Shown here one piece after another: positions 25,869 to 34,538 of a stretch of 64,000 nt of DNA. Each line of letters opens with the position of its first letter. The stretch's first letter is position 1. The position numbers were made by a program, and so were the translations under genes. The DNA lies in the NCBI RefSeq assembly GCF_000373625.1, contig NZ_KB891987.1, forward strand, positions 921,081 through 985,080, read 5' to 3'. The DNA comes from Streptomyces sp. LaPpAH-108 (GTDB lineage: Bacteria; Actinomycetota; Actinomycetes; Streptomycetales; Streptomycetaceae). The notes under the pieces are model-generated. The model ran no database searches, was not told the origin of the DNA, and was given only the letters and a program-made list of their open reading frames with translations.

Positions 25869-27299
25869 TCAGTTGGCGTCCGAGCCGCCCACGTGGTGGA
25901 CCCGGACCATGTTGGTGGTGCCGGGGACGCCGGGGGGCGAGCCCGCGGTGATGATGACCGTGTCGCCCGCGCTGAAGCGGTTGAGACCGGCCAGCTCCTG
26001 GTCGACCATGTCGACCATCTCGTCCGTGGTGTTCACGAACGGCACCACGTGCGACTCCACGCCCCAGCTGAGGGTCAGCTGGTTGCGGGTGCCCTCGTCG
26101 GTGGTGAAGGCGAGGATCGGCTGGGCCGCGCGGTAGCGGGACAGCCGGCGGGCGGTGTCACCGGACTTGGTGAAGGCGATCAGGCCCTTGGCGCCGAGGA
26201 AGTCGGCGATCTCGCAGGCCGCGCGGGCGACCGAACCGCCCTGCGTGCGCGGCTTCTTGCCCGGCACCAGCGGCTGGAGACCCTTGGACAGCAGTTCCTC
26301 CTCGGCCGCGCGGACGATCTTCGACATCGTCTTCACGGTCTCGACCGGGTACGCGCCCACGCTCGACTCGGCGGACAGCATGACCGCGTCGGCGCCGTCC
26401 AGGATCGCGTTGGCCACGTCGGACGCCTCGGCGCGGGTCGGCCGCGAGTTGGTGATCATCGACTCCATCATCTGGGTCGCGACGATCACCGGCTTGGCGT
26501 TGCGGCGGCACAGCTCGATCAGCCGCTTCTGCACCATCGGGACCTTCTCGAGCGGGTACTCGACGGCGAGGTCACCACGGGCGACCATCACACCGTCGAA
26601 CGCCATCACGACGTCCTCCATGTTCTCGACCGCCTGCGGCTTCTCCACCTTGGCGATCACCGGAACACGGCGGCCCTCCTCGTCCATCACCTTGTGGACG
26701 TCCGCGACGTCCTTGGCGTCCCGCACGAAGGACAGCGCGACCATGTCGCAGCCCATGCGGAGCGCGAAGCGCAGGTCCTCGACGTCCTTCTCGGACAGCG
26801 CGGGCACGTTCACGGCCGCGCCGGGCAGGTTGATGCCCTTGTGGTCGGAGACCACACCGCCCTCGATGACGATCGTCCGCACCCGCGGGCCCTCGACGTC
26901 GATGACCTTCAGCTCGACGTTGCCGTCGTTGATGAGGATCTGGTCGCCGCGCGAGACGTCACCCGGCAGGCCCTTGTACGTCGTACCGCAGATGTGCTTG
27001 TCGCCCGGCACGTCCTCGGTCGTGATGACGAACTCGTCACCGCGCTCCAGCTCCACCGGACCCTCGGCGAAGGTCTCCAGGCGGATCTTCGGGCCCTGGA
27101 GGTCGGCCAGCACACCGATGGGGCGGCCGGTCTCCTTGGAGGCGGCACGGACGCGGTCGTACCGCGCCTGGTGCTCGGCGTGGCTGCCGTGGCTGAAGTT
27201 GAAGCGGGCCACGTTCATACCCGCCTCGATCATGGCGACGAGCATCTCGTGGGAGTCGACCGCGGGGCCGAGAGTACAGACGATTTTCGAACGGCGCAT
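25869..27299 (-). CDS. pyk: Pyruvate kinase
   Basis: A 476-residue pyruvate kinase converting PEP and ADP to pyruvate and ATP, the last step of glycolysis. It opens MRRSKIVCTLGPAVDS, has ARFNFSHGSH, the active-site region GVMVARGDLAVEYPLEKVP and the metal/phosphate-binding IAKVEKPQAVENM. Full length, ATG start. In streptomycetes two pyk genes are common; the position beside ackA-pta-pfkA matches the copy called pyk2 in S. coelicolor (from memory). It is separated from ackA by 99 nt and could be co-transcribed. Confidence 0.95.
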   Translation of the reverse strand: MRRSKIVCTLGPAVDSHEMLVAMIEAGMNVARFNFSHGSHAEHQARYDRVRAASKETGRPIGVLADLQGPKIRLETFAEGPVELERGDEFVITTEDVPGDKHICGTTYKGLPGDVSRGDQILINDGNVELKVIDVEGPRVRTIVIEGGVVSDHKGINLPGAAVNVPALSEKDVEDLRFALRMGCDMVALSFVRDAKDVADVHKVMDEEGRRVPVIAKVEKPQAVENMEDVVMAFDGVMVARGDLAVEYPLEKVPMVQKRLIELCRRNAKPVIVATQMMESMITNSRPTRAEASDVANAILDGADAVMLSAESSVGAYPVETVKTMSKIVRAAEEELLSKGLQPLVPGKKPRTQGGSVARAACEIADFLGAKGLIAFTKSGDTARRLSRYRAAQPILAFTTDEGTRNQLTLSWGVESHVVPFVNTTDEMVDMVDQELAGLNRFSAGDTVIITAGSPPGVPGTTNMVRVHHVGGSDAN

Positions 27300-27398
27300 G
27301 AGGCGATCCTATCGGTTTGTTTCACTGCGGAATATTCCGCCCTGCGGAAGATACAAATGGGCGGACATGCGCTCAGGCGTGTTACTGCGGTGTAATGC

Positions 27399-28607
27399 TC
27401 AGCTGTTCTTTCCGACCAGCGCATAGGTCTGCGTCGCGATCTCCAGTTCCTCGTCGGTCGGCACCACGGCGACGGCCACCCGCGCGGACGCGGGCGAGAT
27501 CAGCCGGGCCCCGTCGGACCGTACGGCGTTCAGCTCCTCGTCCACCGCCAGGCCAAGGCCCTCAAGGCCCGCGACCGCCGCGGAGCGCACGGCCGCCGCG
27601 TTCTCCCCGACCCCGGCGGTGAACGCCACCGCGTCCACCTGCCCGAGTACGGCGTAATAGGCGCCGATGTACTTCTTGATGCGGTGAATGTAAATGTCGA
27701 AGGCGAGGGACGCCTCTTCGTCGCCCTCCTCGATGCGGCGGCGGATCTCCCGCATGTCATTGTCCCCGCACAGTCCGAACAGGCCGCTCCTCTTGTTCAG
27801 AAGAGTGTCGATCTCGTCCATGGACATTCCGCCGACACGGGCCAAATGGAAGATGACGGCCGGGTCCAGATCACCCGAGCGCGTGCCCATGACCAGACCC
27901 TCCAGCGGCGTCAGCCCCATCGAGGTCTCCACGCACCGCCCGTGCTCCACCGCCGAGGCCGAGGCGCCGTTGCCCAGGTGCAGCACGATCACGTTGACCT
28001 CGTCGGGCTCCTTGCCGAGCAGACGCGCGGTCTCGCGGGAGACGTAGGCGTGCGAGGTGCCGTGGAAGCCGTAGCGGCGGATGCGGTGCCGGTCGGCGAT
28101 CTTCGGGTCGATGGCGTAGCGCGCCGCCGACTCCGGCATCGTCGTGTGGAAGGCGGTGTCGAACACGGCGACCTGGGGCAGGTCCGGGCGCAGTGCCTGG
28201 GCGGTGCGGATGCCGGTGAGGTTGGCCGGGTTGTGCAGCGGCGCGACCGGGATCAGCCGCTCGATCTCGGTGAGCACCGAGTCGTCGATGACGGTCGGCT
28301 CGGTGAAGAACATGCCGCCGTGCACCACCCGGTGCCCGATCGCGGCCAGTTCGGGCGAGTCGAGGCCGAGCCCGTCGCGGGCCAGCTCCTCGGCGACCGA
28401 CTTCAGCGCGGTCTCGTGGTCGGCGATCGGGCCGTTCTGCTCACGGGTCTCGCCGGTGGCGACCAGGGTGTGGCGCAGCCGCGAGGTCTGCTCGCCGATC
28501 CGCTCGACCAGGCCCACCGCGAGCCTGCTGCTGTCCCGCATGTCCAGGAGCTGGTACTTCAGCGAGGACGAGCCGGAGTTGAGGACGAGGACACGGGTGG
28601 GGGTCAC
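27399..28607 (-). CDS. ackA: Acetate kinase
   Basis: A 402-residue acetate kinase, making ATP and acetate from acetyl phosphate. ASKHA-family motifs are clear: RVLVLNSGSSSLKYQLLDM at the N-terminus, RRYGFHGTSHAYVSRE with the catalytic His, and IVLHLGNGASASAVEHG. The GTG start overlaps the pta stop by 4 nt (GTGA), so translation is coupled to pta. A longer open frame upstream is a shadow of pta. Confidence 0.95.
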   Translation of the reverse strand: MTPTRVLVLNSGSSSLKYQLLDMRDSSRLAVGLVERIGEQTSRLRHTLVATGETREQNGPIADHETALKSVAEELARDGLGLDSPELAAIGHRVVHGGMFFTEPTVIDDSVLTEIERLIPVAPLHNPANLTGIRTAQALRPDLPQVAVFDTAFHTTMPESAARYAIDPKIADRHRIRRYGFHGTSHAYVSRETARLLGKEPDEVNVIVLHLGNGASASAVEHGRCVETSMGLTPLEGLVMGTRSGDLDPAVIFHLARVGGMSMDEIDTLLNKRSGLFGLCGDNDMREIRRRIEEGDEEASLAFDIYIHRIKKYIGAYYAVLGQVDAVAFTAGVGENAAAVRSAAVAGLEGLGLAVDEELNAVRSDGARLISPASARVAVAVVPTDEELEIATQTYALVGKNS

Positions 28608-30700
28608 TGCTCGGGGGACCTTTCGGAGGCGGTCGGCTGCTGTGCCTGGATCGCCGTGATGGCGACGGTGTTGACGATGTCCTGCACGAGCGCGCCCCGC
28701 GACAGGTCGTTGACCGGCTTGCGCAGGCCCTGCAGGACCGGGCCGACCGCGATGGCGTTCGCGGAGCGCTGTACGGCCTTGTAGGTGTTGTTGCCGGTGT
28801 TCAGGTCGGGGAAGATCAGCACGCTGGCCTGGCCCGCGACCTCGGAGCCGGGCAGCTTGGTCGCGGCCACGGAGGCGTCCACGGCCGCGTCGTACTGGAT
28901 CGGGCCCTCGATCTTCAGGTCGGGGCGGCGCGAGCGCGCCAGCTCGGTCGCCGTGCGCACCTTCTCCACGTCGGCGCCCGAACCGGAGGTCCCCGTGGAG
29001 TACGACAGCATCGCGATCCTCGGCTCCACGCCGAACTGCGCCGCCGTCGCCGCGGACTGCACGGCGATGTCCGCCAGTTGCTCGGCGTCGGGGTCGGGGT
29101 TGACCGCGCAGTCGCCGTAGACCAGCACCTTGTCGGCCAGGCACATGAAGAAGACGGACGAGACGATCGAGGTGTCCGGCTTGGTCTTGATGATCTCGAA
29201 GGCCGGGCGGATCGTCGCCGCCGTGGAGTGCACCGAGCCGGAGACCATGCCGTCGGCCAGGCCCTCCTGGACCATCAGGGTGCCGAAGTAGTTCACGTCG
29301 GTGACCACGTCGTACGCCAGCTCCACGGTGACGCCCTTGTGGGCGCGCAGGGCGGCGTACTTCTCCGCGAAGGAGTCGCGCAGCTCGGAGGTGGCCGGGT
29401 CGATCAGCTGGCTCTCGCCCAGGTCGATGCCGAGGTCGGCGGCCTTCTTGCGGATCTGGTCCTCGGGGCCGAGCAGGGTGAGGTCGCACACGTCCCGGCG
29501 CAGCAGCACCTCGGCCGCGTGCAGCACCCGCTCCTCGGTGCCCTCGGGGAGCACGACCCGGCGCTTGTCGGCGCGGGCCCGCTCCAGGAGCTTGTGCTCG
29601 AACATCATCGGGGTGACGCGGTCGCCGCTCGGCGCCGAGACCCGGCTCGCCAGGCCCGCGGTGTCGGCGTACCGCTCGAACAGGCCGAGCGCGGTCTCCG
29701 CCTTGCGCGGGGTGGCGGCCGTCATGCGGCCCTCCAGGGAGAACAGCTGCTCGGCGGTGGGGAAGCTGGTCCCGGGCACCGAGAGCACCGGGGTGCCGGG
29801 GGCGAGGCGGGCGGCGAGGGTCAGGATCTCCTCGCTCGGCACCTCGTTGATGGTGAGCAGCACACCGGCGATCGGCGGGGTGCCCGCGCTGTGCGCGGCG
29901 AGCGAGCCGACGACCAGGTCGGCGCGGTCGCCCGGGGTCACGACCAGGCAGCCGGGGGTCAGGGCGGCGAGGAAGTTGGGCAGCATGGCGCCGCCGAAGA
30001 CGAAGTCGAGCGCGTCGCGGGACATCCCGGCGTCGTCCCCGAGCAGCACCTTGGCGCCCAGGGCGTGCGCGATCTGGGAGACGGTCGGCGCGGACAGGGC
30101 GGGCTCGTCGGGGAGCACGTAGCAGGGGACGGGCAGGCGGTCGGCCAGGCGCTCGGCGATCTCGTCGCGGTCCTTACGGTCGACCCGGTTGGCGACCATG
30201 GCGAGCACGTCGCAGCCCAGGCCCGCGTAGGCGCGGAAGGCGTTGCGGGTCTCGGCGAGCACGGAGGCGGCGGTCTGCTTGCGGCCGCCGACGACCGGGA
30301 TCACGGAGGCGCCGAACTCGTTCGCGAGGCGGGCGTTGAGCGCCAGCTCGTCGGGGAGCTGGGTGGCGGCGAAGTCGGTGCCGAGGACGAGGACGACGTC
30401 GTAGTCGCGGGCCACCCGGTGGAAGCGGTCGACCAGGACGGAGACCAGCTCGTCGGTGCCGCGCTCGGCCTGGAGGCTGGACGCCTCCTCGTAGTCCATG
30501 CCGTAGACCGTCGCCGGGTCCTGGGTGAGGCGGTAGCGCGAGCGCAGCAGCTCGAACATCCGGTCCGGCCCGTCGTGCACCAGGGGGCGGAACACCCCGA
30601 CCCGGTCGACCTGCCGGGTCAGCAGTTCCATCACTCCCAGTTCGACGACCTGACGGCCGTCGCTCCGGTCGATCCCGGTCACGTACACGCTGCGCGTCAC
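28604..30700 (-). CDS. pta: Phosphate acetyltransferase
   Basis: A 698-residue long-form Pta, interconverting acetyl-CoA and acetyl phosphate. The N-terminal half holds a DRTGG/P-loop-like regulatory domain (VTRSVYVTGIDRSDGRQVVE), and the C-terminal half is the catalytic PTA/PTB domain (FEHKLLERARADKRRVVLPE, SYSTGTSGSGADVEKV). I use GTG 30700, because the preceding 48 codons of open frame are not family sequence. Pta and AckA together handle overflow acetyl-CoA and acetate uptake. It is divergent from pfkA across 288 nt. Confidence 0.94.
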   Translation of the reverse strand: MTRSVYVTGIDRSDGRQVVELGVMELLTRQVDRVGVFRPLVHDGPDRMFELLRSRYRLTQDPATVYGMDYEEASSLQAERGTDELVSVLVDRFHRVARDYDVVLVLGTDFAATQLPDELALNARLANEFGASVIPVVGGRKQTAASVLAETRNAFRAYAGLGCDVLAMVANRVDRKDRDEIAERLADRLPVPCYVLPDEPALSAPTVSQIAHALGAKVLLGDDAGMSRDALDFVFGGAMLPNFLAALTPGCLVVTPGDRADLVVGSLAAHSAGTPPIAGVLLTINEVPSEEILTLAARLAPGTPVLSVPGTSFPTAEQLFSLEGRMTAATPRKAETALGLFERYADTAGLASRVSAPSGDRVTPMMFEHKLLERARADKRRVVLPEGTEERVLHAAEVLLRRDVCDLTLLGPEDQIRKKAADLGIDLGESQLIDPATSELRDSFAEKYAALRAHKGVTVELAYDVVTDVNYFGTLMVQEGLADGMVSGSVHSTAATIRPAFEIIKTKPDTSIVSSVFFMCLADKVLVYGDCAVNPDPDAEQLADIAVQSAATAAQFGVEPRIAMLSYSTGTSGSGADVEKVRTATELARSRRPDLKIEGPIQYDAAVDASVAATKLPGSEVAGQASVLIFPDLNTGNNTYKAVQRSANAIAVGPVLQGLRKPVNDLSRGALVQDIVNTVAITAIQAQQPTASERSPEQ

Positions 30701-30793
30701 GCGTGCTCTCCGATCCTTGCTCGTACGGGCCGCCACCTGGGGGATCGCCGTACGCCGGCACAAAAATCGCCCACCGAGGTGAGCACAACCCTC

Positions 30794-30822
30794 TTGACAA
30801 TACTCTGGGCCGTCGATAAGGC
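30794..30822 (+). promoter_or_regulatory. Candidate pfkA promoter
   Basis: TTGACA, 17 bp, TAAGGC. The -35 is a perfect consensus; the -10 is weaker. It would give a 5' leader of about 160 nt before pfkA. Confidence 0.45.
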
Positions 30823-30988
30823 GCGTGTCAGCCCGGGGGGTCACGGAGGGTGCGCATCGCCTGCGGCGGCGGTGCCCGGAAAGGGGCGGCGGGGGCGGTC
30901 GGGAGGGTGGTGGTCGTCGGCTCTTCGGCGGCCGTGAAAGAATCGAAGCGGCTCACCGGTACCCACAGCGAGCAGGAGACACAGCACG

Positions 30989-32014
30989 ATGCGCATCGGA
31001 GTTCTCACCGCAGGCGGCGACTGCCCGGGCCTGAACGCCGTGATCCGGTCGGTCGTGCACCGCGCGGTGGCGCACTACGGCGACGAGGTCATCGGCTTCG
31101 AGGACGGCTACCGCGGTCTGCTCGACGGCCACTACCGCACCCTCGACCTGGACGACGTCAGCGGCATCCTCGCCCTCGGCGGCACCATCCTCGGCTCCTC
31201 CCGCCTGGAGCGGGACCGGCTGCGCGAGGCGTGCGAGCGGGCGACCGACATGGCCGAGGAGTTCGGCATCGACGCGCTGATCCCGATCGGCGGCGAGGGC
31301 ACGCTCACGGCGGCCCGGATGCTGTCGGACGCGGGTCTGCCGGTCGTCGGCGTGCCGAAGACCATCGACAACGACATCTCCGGCACCGACCGCACCTTCG
31401 GCTTCGACACCGCCGTCGGCGTGGCCACCGAGGCGATGGACCGCCTGAAGACCACGGCCGAGTCCCACCAGCGCGTGATGGTCGTCGAGGTCATGGGCCG
31501 CCACGCGGGCTGGATCGCCCTGGAGTCCGGCATGGCCGCCGGCGCCCACGCGATCTGCCTGCCCGAGCGCCCCTTCGACCCGGCCGACCTGATGAAGATG
31601 GTCGAGGAGCGGTTCGCGCGCGGCAAGAAGTTCGCCGTGATCTGCGTCGCCGAGGGCGCCCACCCGCTCGACGGCACGATGGACTACGGCAAGGGCGAGA
31701 TCGACCAGTTCGGCCACGAGCGCTTCCAGGGCATCGGCACCGCCCTCGCCTACGAACTGGAGCGCCGCCTCGGCAAGGAGGCCCGCCCGGTCATCCTCGG
31801 CCACATCCAGCGCGGCGGCACCCCCACCGCCTACGACCGCGTCCTCGCCACCCGCTTCGGCTGGCACGCCGTGGAAGCCGCCCACCGAGGCGACTTCGGC
31901 GGCATGACCGCCCTGCGCGGCACGGACATCGCCCTGGTCCCGCTGGCAGAGGCGGTCACCGAACTGAAGACGGTGCCGGTGTCCCGGATGGACGAGGCGG
32001 AGTCGGTTTTCTAG
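30989..32014 (+). CDS. pfkA: 6-phosphofructokinase (group III, ATP-type)
   Basis: A 341-residue phosphofructokinase. It starts MRIGVLTAGGDCPGLNAVIR and has LGGTILGSSR, IPIGGEGTLTAARML and PKTIDNDISGTDRTFGFDTA. Gly in GGEGT together with Lys in PKTIDND is the group III pattern, found in ATP-dependent actinobacterial enzymes, whereas PPi enzymes have Asp in place of the Gly. It phosphorylates fructose 6-phosphate in glycolysis. AGGAG lies 10 nt before the ATG. It stands alone, convergent with the response regulator. Confidence 0.94.
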   Translation: MRIGVLTAGGDCPGLNAVIRSVVHRAVAHYGDEVIGFEDGYRGLLDGHYRTLDLDDVSGILALGGTILGSSRLERDRLREACERATDMAEEFGIDALIPIGGEGTLTAARMLSDAGLPVVGVPKTIDNDISGTDRTFGFDTAVGVATEAMDRLKTTAESHQRVMVVEVMGRHAGWIALESGMAAGAHAICLPERPFDPADLMKMVEERFARGKKFAVICVAEGAHPLDGTMDYGKGEIDQFGHERFQGIGTALAYELERRLGKEARPVILGHIQRGGTPTAYDRVLATRFGWHAVEAAHRGDFGGMTALRGTDIALVPLAEAVTELKTVPVSRMDEAESVF

Positions 32015-32051
32015 CCGACCTGTCTTTCAGCTCTTCAGCCGGTCTGCCCGG

Positions 32052-32071
32052 AGGGGGCGTCAGCGCCCCCT
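32052..32071 (+). terminator. Short GC hairpin after pfkA
   Basis: AGGGGGCG-TCAG-CGCCCCCT, 8-bp perfect stem followed by TTCCC. It overlaps the stop codon of the convergent response-regulator gene and could serve both directions. Confidence 0.5.
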
Positions 32072-32758
32072 TCCCTCCGGCAGCCAGTGGTACATCAGCT
32101 CCGGGCGGCCCACCTGGCCGTACTGCGGCCGTCTGACGGCCCGGGCCGACTCCACCAGGTACTCCAGATAACGCCGTGCCGTGATGCGTGAGATGCCCAC
32201 CTCCTCGGCGGCCCCGGCTGCCGTCAGGCCGTCCGGGCTGTCTCGTAGTACGGCTGTGACTCGTTCCAGGGTCGGTGCGCTCAGTCCCTTGGGGAGGGCT
32301 GAGGGGGTGGGGGCGCGTAGGGCGGCGAGGGCTCTGTCGACGTCTTCCTGGCCCGTGGCCTCGCCTGCTGAGGCGTGGTAGTCGGCGTAGCGGAGGAGGC
32401 GGTCGCGGAGGGTGGCGAAGGTGAAGGGTTTCAGGACGTACTGGACGACGCCCAGGGAGACGCCTTCGCGGACCACCGCCAGGTCGCGGGCCGAGGTGAC
32501 CGCTATGACGTCGGTCTGGTGGCCCGCCGCGCGCAGGGAGCGGGCCAGTTGGAGGCCGTGGACGTCGGGGAGGTGGAGGTCCAGGAGGAGCAGGTCGACC
32601 GGGGTGCGGTCCAGGAGGCGGAGGGCCTGGGCGCCGGTGGGGGCGCTGCCGACCGCCGTGAAGCCGGGGACGCGGTTGACGTAGAGGACGTGGGCGTCGG
32701 CGGCGACCGGGTCGTCCTCCACGACCAGGACCCGGATCGGAGCTTCAGGGGCCGTCAT
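32060..32758 (-). CDS. CitB/DpiA-type response regulator
   Basis: A 232-residue response regulator. The receiver domain (1-125) has the acidic pair VVEDDPVAAD, the phospho-acceptor Asp in LLLLDLHLPDVHG and the Lys in VLKPFTF. The C-terminal part has a helix-turn-helix GLTAAGAAEEVGISRITARRYLEYL, as in the CitB/DcuR group that regulates C4-dicarboxylate or citrate uptake. ATG start overlaps the kinase stop by 4 nt. The transporter gene beyond the kinase is the likely target. Confidence 0.9.
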   Translation of the reverse strand: MTAPEAPIRVLVVEDDPVAADAHVLYVNRVPGFTAVGSAPTGAQALRLLDRTPVDLLLLDLHLPDVHGLQLARSLRAAGHQTDVIAVTSARDLAVVREGVSLGVVQYVLKPFTFATLRDRLLRYADYHASAGEATGQEDVDRALAALRAPTPSALPKGLSAPTLERVTAVLRDSPDGLTAAGAAEEVGISRITARRYLEYLVESARAVRRPQYGQVGRPELMYHWLPEGRGR

Positions 32759-34386
32759 GCTTCGCCTCCCGCCGGGACCACCGTGTGCAGCGGCAGGCGG
32801 GCCTCGAAGACCGCGCCGCCCTCCGCCGCCTCCGTCACCGTCAGGGTGCCGCCGAGCCGGGTCACCGCCTGGCGGACCAGGGCCAGGCCGAGGCCGCGCC
32901 CGCGTCCGCCGGGGGCGGCCGGTTTGGTGGACCAGCCGCGCTGGAACACCAGCCCCGCATGGGCCGGGTCGACGCCCGGGCCGGTGTCCGAGACCCGCAG
33001 GACCAGACAGCCGGCGTCGGCGGACGCGTACGCCGTCACCGTGACCCGCGCGCCCGCCCCGCCCTGGGCCGCGTCCACCGCGTTGTCGATGAGGTTGCCG
33101 AGGACGGTCACCAGGTCCCGGGCGGTCAGTCCGGGCGGCAGGACCCCGTCGTCCAGGCGGCTGTCGGGGGAGACGACCAGCTCCACGCCCCGCTCGTTCG
33201 CCTGCGCGGTCTTGCCGAGCAGGAGGGCCGCGAGGACCGGTTCGCCCACCGCCGCGACGACCCGGTCGGTCAGCGCCTGGGCCAGCTCCAGTTCGGCCGT
33301 GGCGAACTCCACCGCCTCCCCGGCCCGGTCCAGTTCGATCAGGGAGACCACGGTGTGCAGCCGGTTCGCCGCCTCGTGCGCCTGCGCGCGCAGCGCCTGA
33401 CTGAAACCCCGCTCCGAGTCCAACTCGCCCATCAGTGACTGGAGTTCGGTCACATCCCGGAGCGTGGCCACCGTGCCCCGGCGCTCCCCGCCCGACACCG
33501 GCGAGGTGTTGAGCACGAGGACGCGGGACGCGGTCAGATGCACCTCGTCCGTGCGGGACTCCCGGGACAGCAGCGCCCCGGTCAGCGGCCCCGGCAGACC
33601 CAGCTCCGCCACCGACCGGCCCACCGCGTCCTCACCCAGGCCCAGCAGCTCGCGCCCGCCGTCGTTCGCCAGCGCCACCCGCCCCTGCCCGTCCAGCATC
33701 AGCAGACCCTCGCGCACCGCGTGCAGCGCGGCCTGGTGGTAGTCGTGCATCCGGCTCAGCTCGGCCGCGTTCATGCCGTGGGTGTGGCGGCGCAGCCGGG
33801 CGTTGACGATGTACGTGCCCACCGCGCCGAGCAGCAGCGCCGCGCCCGCCACCGCGAGCAGCGCCGTCACCTGGTCCTGGACCCGCGCGCTGATCGCCTC
33901 CACCTTGATGCCCGCGCTGACCAGGCCCACGATCCGGCCGCCGTCCCGCACCGGGGTCACCGCGCGCACCGAAGGGCCGAGCGTGCCGGTGTACGTCTCG
34001 GTGAAGGTCCGCCCCTGCCGCGCGGGTTCGATCCGGCCCAGGAACCGCTTGCCGATCTCCCCGGTGTGCGGGTGGGTCCAGCGGATGCCGTCCGGGTCCA
34101 TGATCGTGACGAAGTCGACGTCGGCGTCCCGGGTGACCTGGAGGGCGTACGGCTCCAGCTCGGCCGTGGGGTCCGGGGTGCGGATCGCCGCGCGCACCGA
34201 GGGCGCGTCCGCGATGGTCCGCGCCACCGCCCGCACCTGCCGTACGGCCGCGTCCTCGGCCTGCCGCCGGTCGCTGACGTAGGTGAACAGCGCGTACCCC
34301 GCCACCACGACCGCTATCAGCACGGCCTGCATGGCGAACAGCTGGCCCGCGAGGCTGCGGGGCAGAGGAAGGGCGGGCGGACGCAT
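32755..34386 (-). CDS. CitA/DcuS-type sensor histidine kinase
   Basis: A 543-residue membrane kinase. A first helix (~15-37) and a second (~180-205) bracket an extracytoplasmic PAS/Cache sensor of about 140 residues. A cytoplasmic PAS (LLMLDGQGRVALANDGG) follows, then the dimerisation helix with the phospho-acceptor His in LRAQAHEAANRLHTVVS, and the ATPase domain with N-box NLIDNAVDAA and G-boxes VSDTGPGVD and GRGRGLGLALV. This layout matches CitA/DcuS kinases that sense extracellular C4-dicarboxylates or citrate. ATG 34386 (MRPPALPLP) is chosen; the upstream open frame is not family-like. It is divergent from dctA. Confidence 0.9.
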   Translation of the reverse strand: MRPPALPLPRSLAGQLFAMQAVLIAVVVAGYALFTYVSDRRQAEDAAVRQVRAVARTIADAPSVRAAIRTPDPTAELEPYALQVTRDADVDFVTIMDPDGIRWTHPHTGEIGKRFLGRIEPARQGRTFTETYTGTLGPSVRAVTPVRDGGRIVGLVSAGIKVEAISARVQDQVTALLAVAGAALLLGAVGTYIVNARLRRHTHGMNAAELSRMHDYHQAALHAVREGLLMLDGQGRVALANDGGRELLGLGEDAVGRSVAELGLPGPLTGALLSRESRTDEVHLTASRVLVLNTSPVSGGERRGTVATLRDVTELQSLMGELDSERGFSQALRAQAHEAANRLHTVVSLIELDRAGEAVEFATAELELAQALTDRVVAAVGEPVLAALLLGKTAQANERGVELVVSPDSRLDDGVLPPGLTARDLVTVLGNLIDNAVDAAQGGAGARVTVTAYASADAGCLVLRVSDTGPGVDPAHAGLVFQRGWSTKPAAPGGRGRGLGLALVRQAVTRLGGTLTVTEAAEGGAVFEARLPLHTVVPAGGEA

Positions 34387-34538
34387 CCCAGCAGTGTGCC
34401 TGTCCCTCCCGGCGTGAACTAAATGAACGTAAGGGTGACCGCCGTCACATGGCGGGAGATAGTACGGCGATCCCCCGCACCGCACGGACGTGAGCCGCAC
34501 GCCGGAAGGTGCCGACGAAGACGTCAAGGAGGGCAGCC

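Noticed and set aside
34435..34448. GTGACCGCCGTCAC as a response-regulator site
   Set aside because: Arms of only 5 bp and no known match to a CitB-type site; mentioned as context only.
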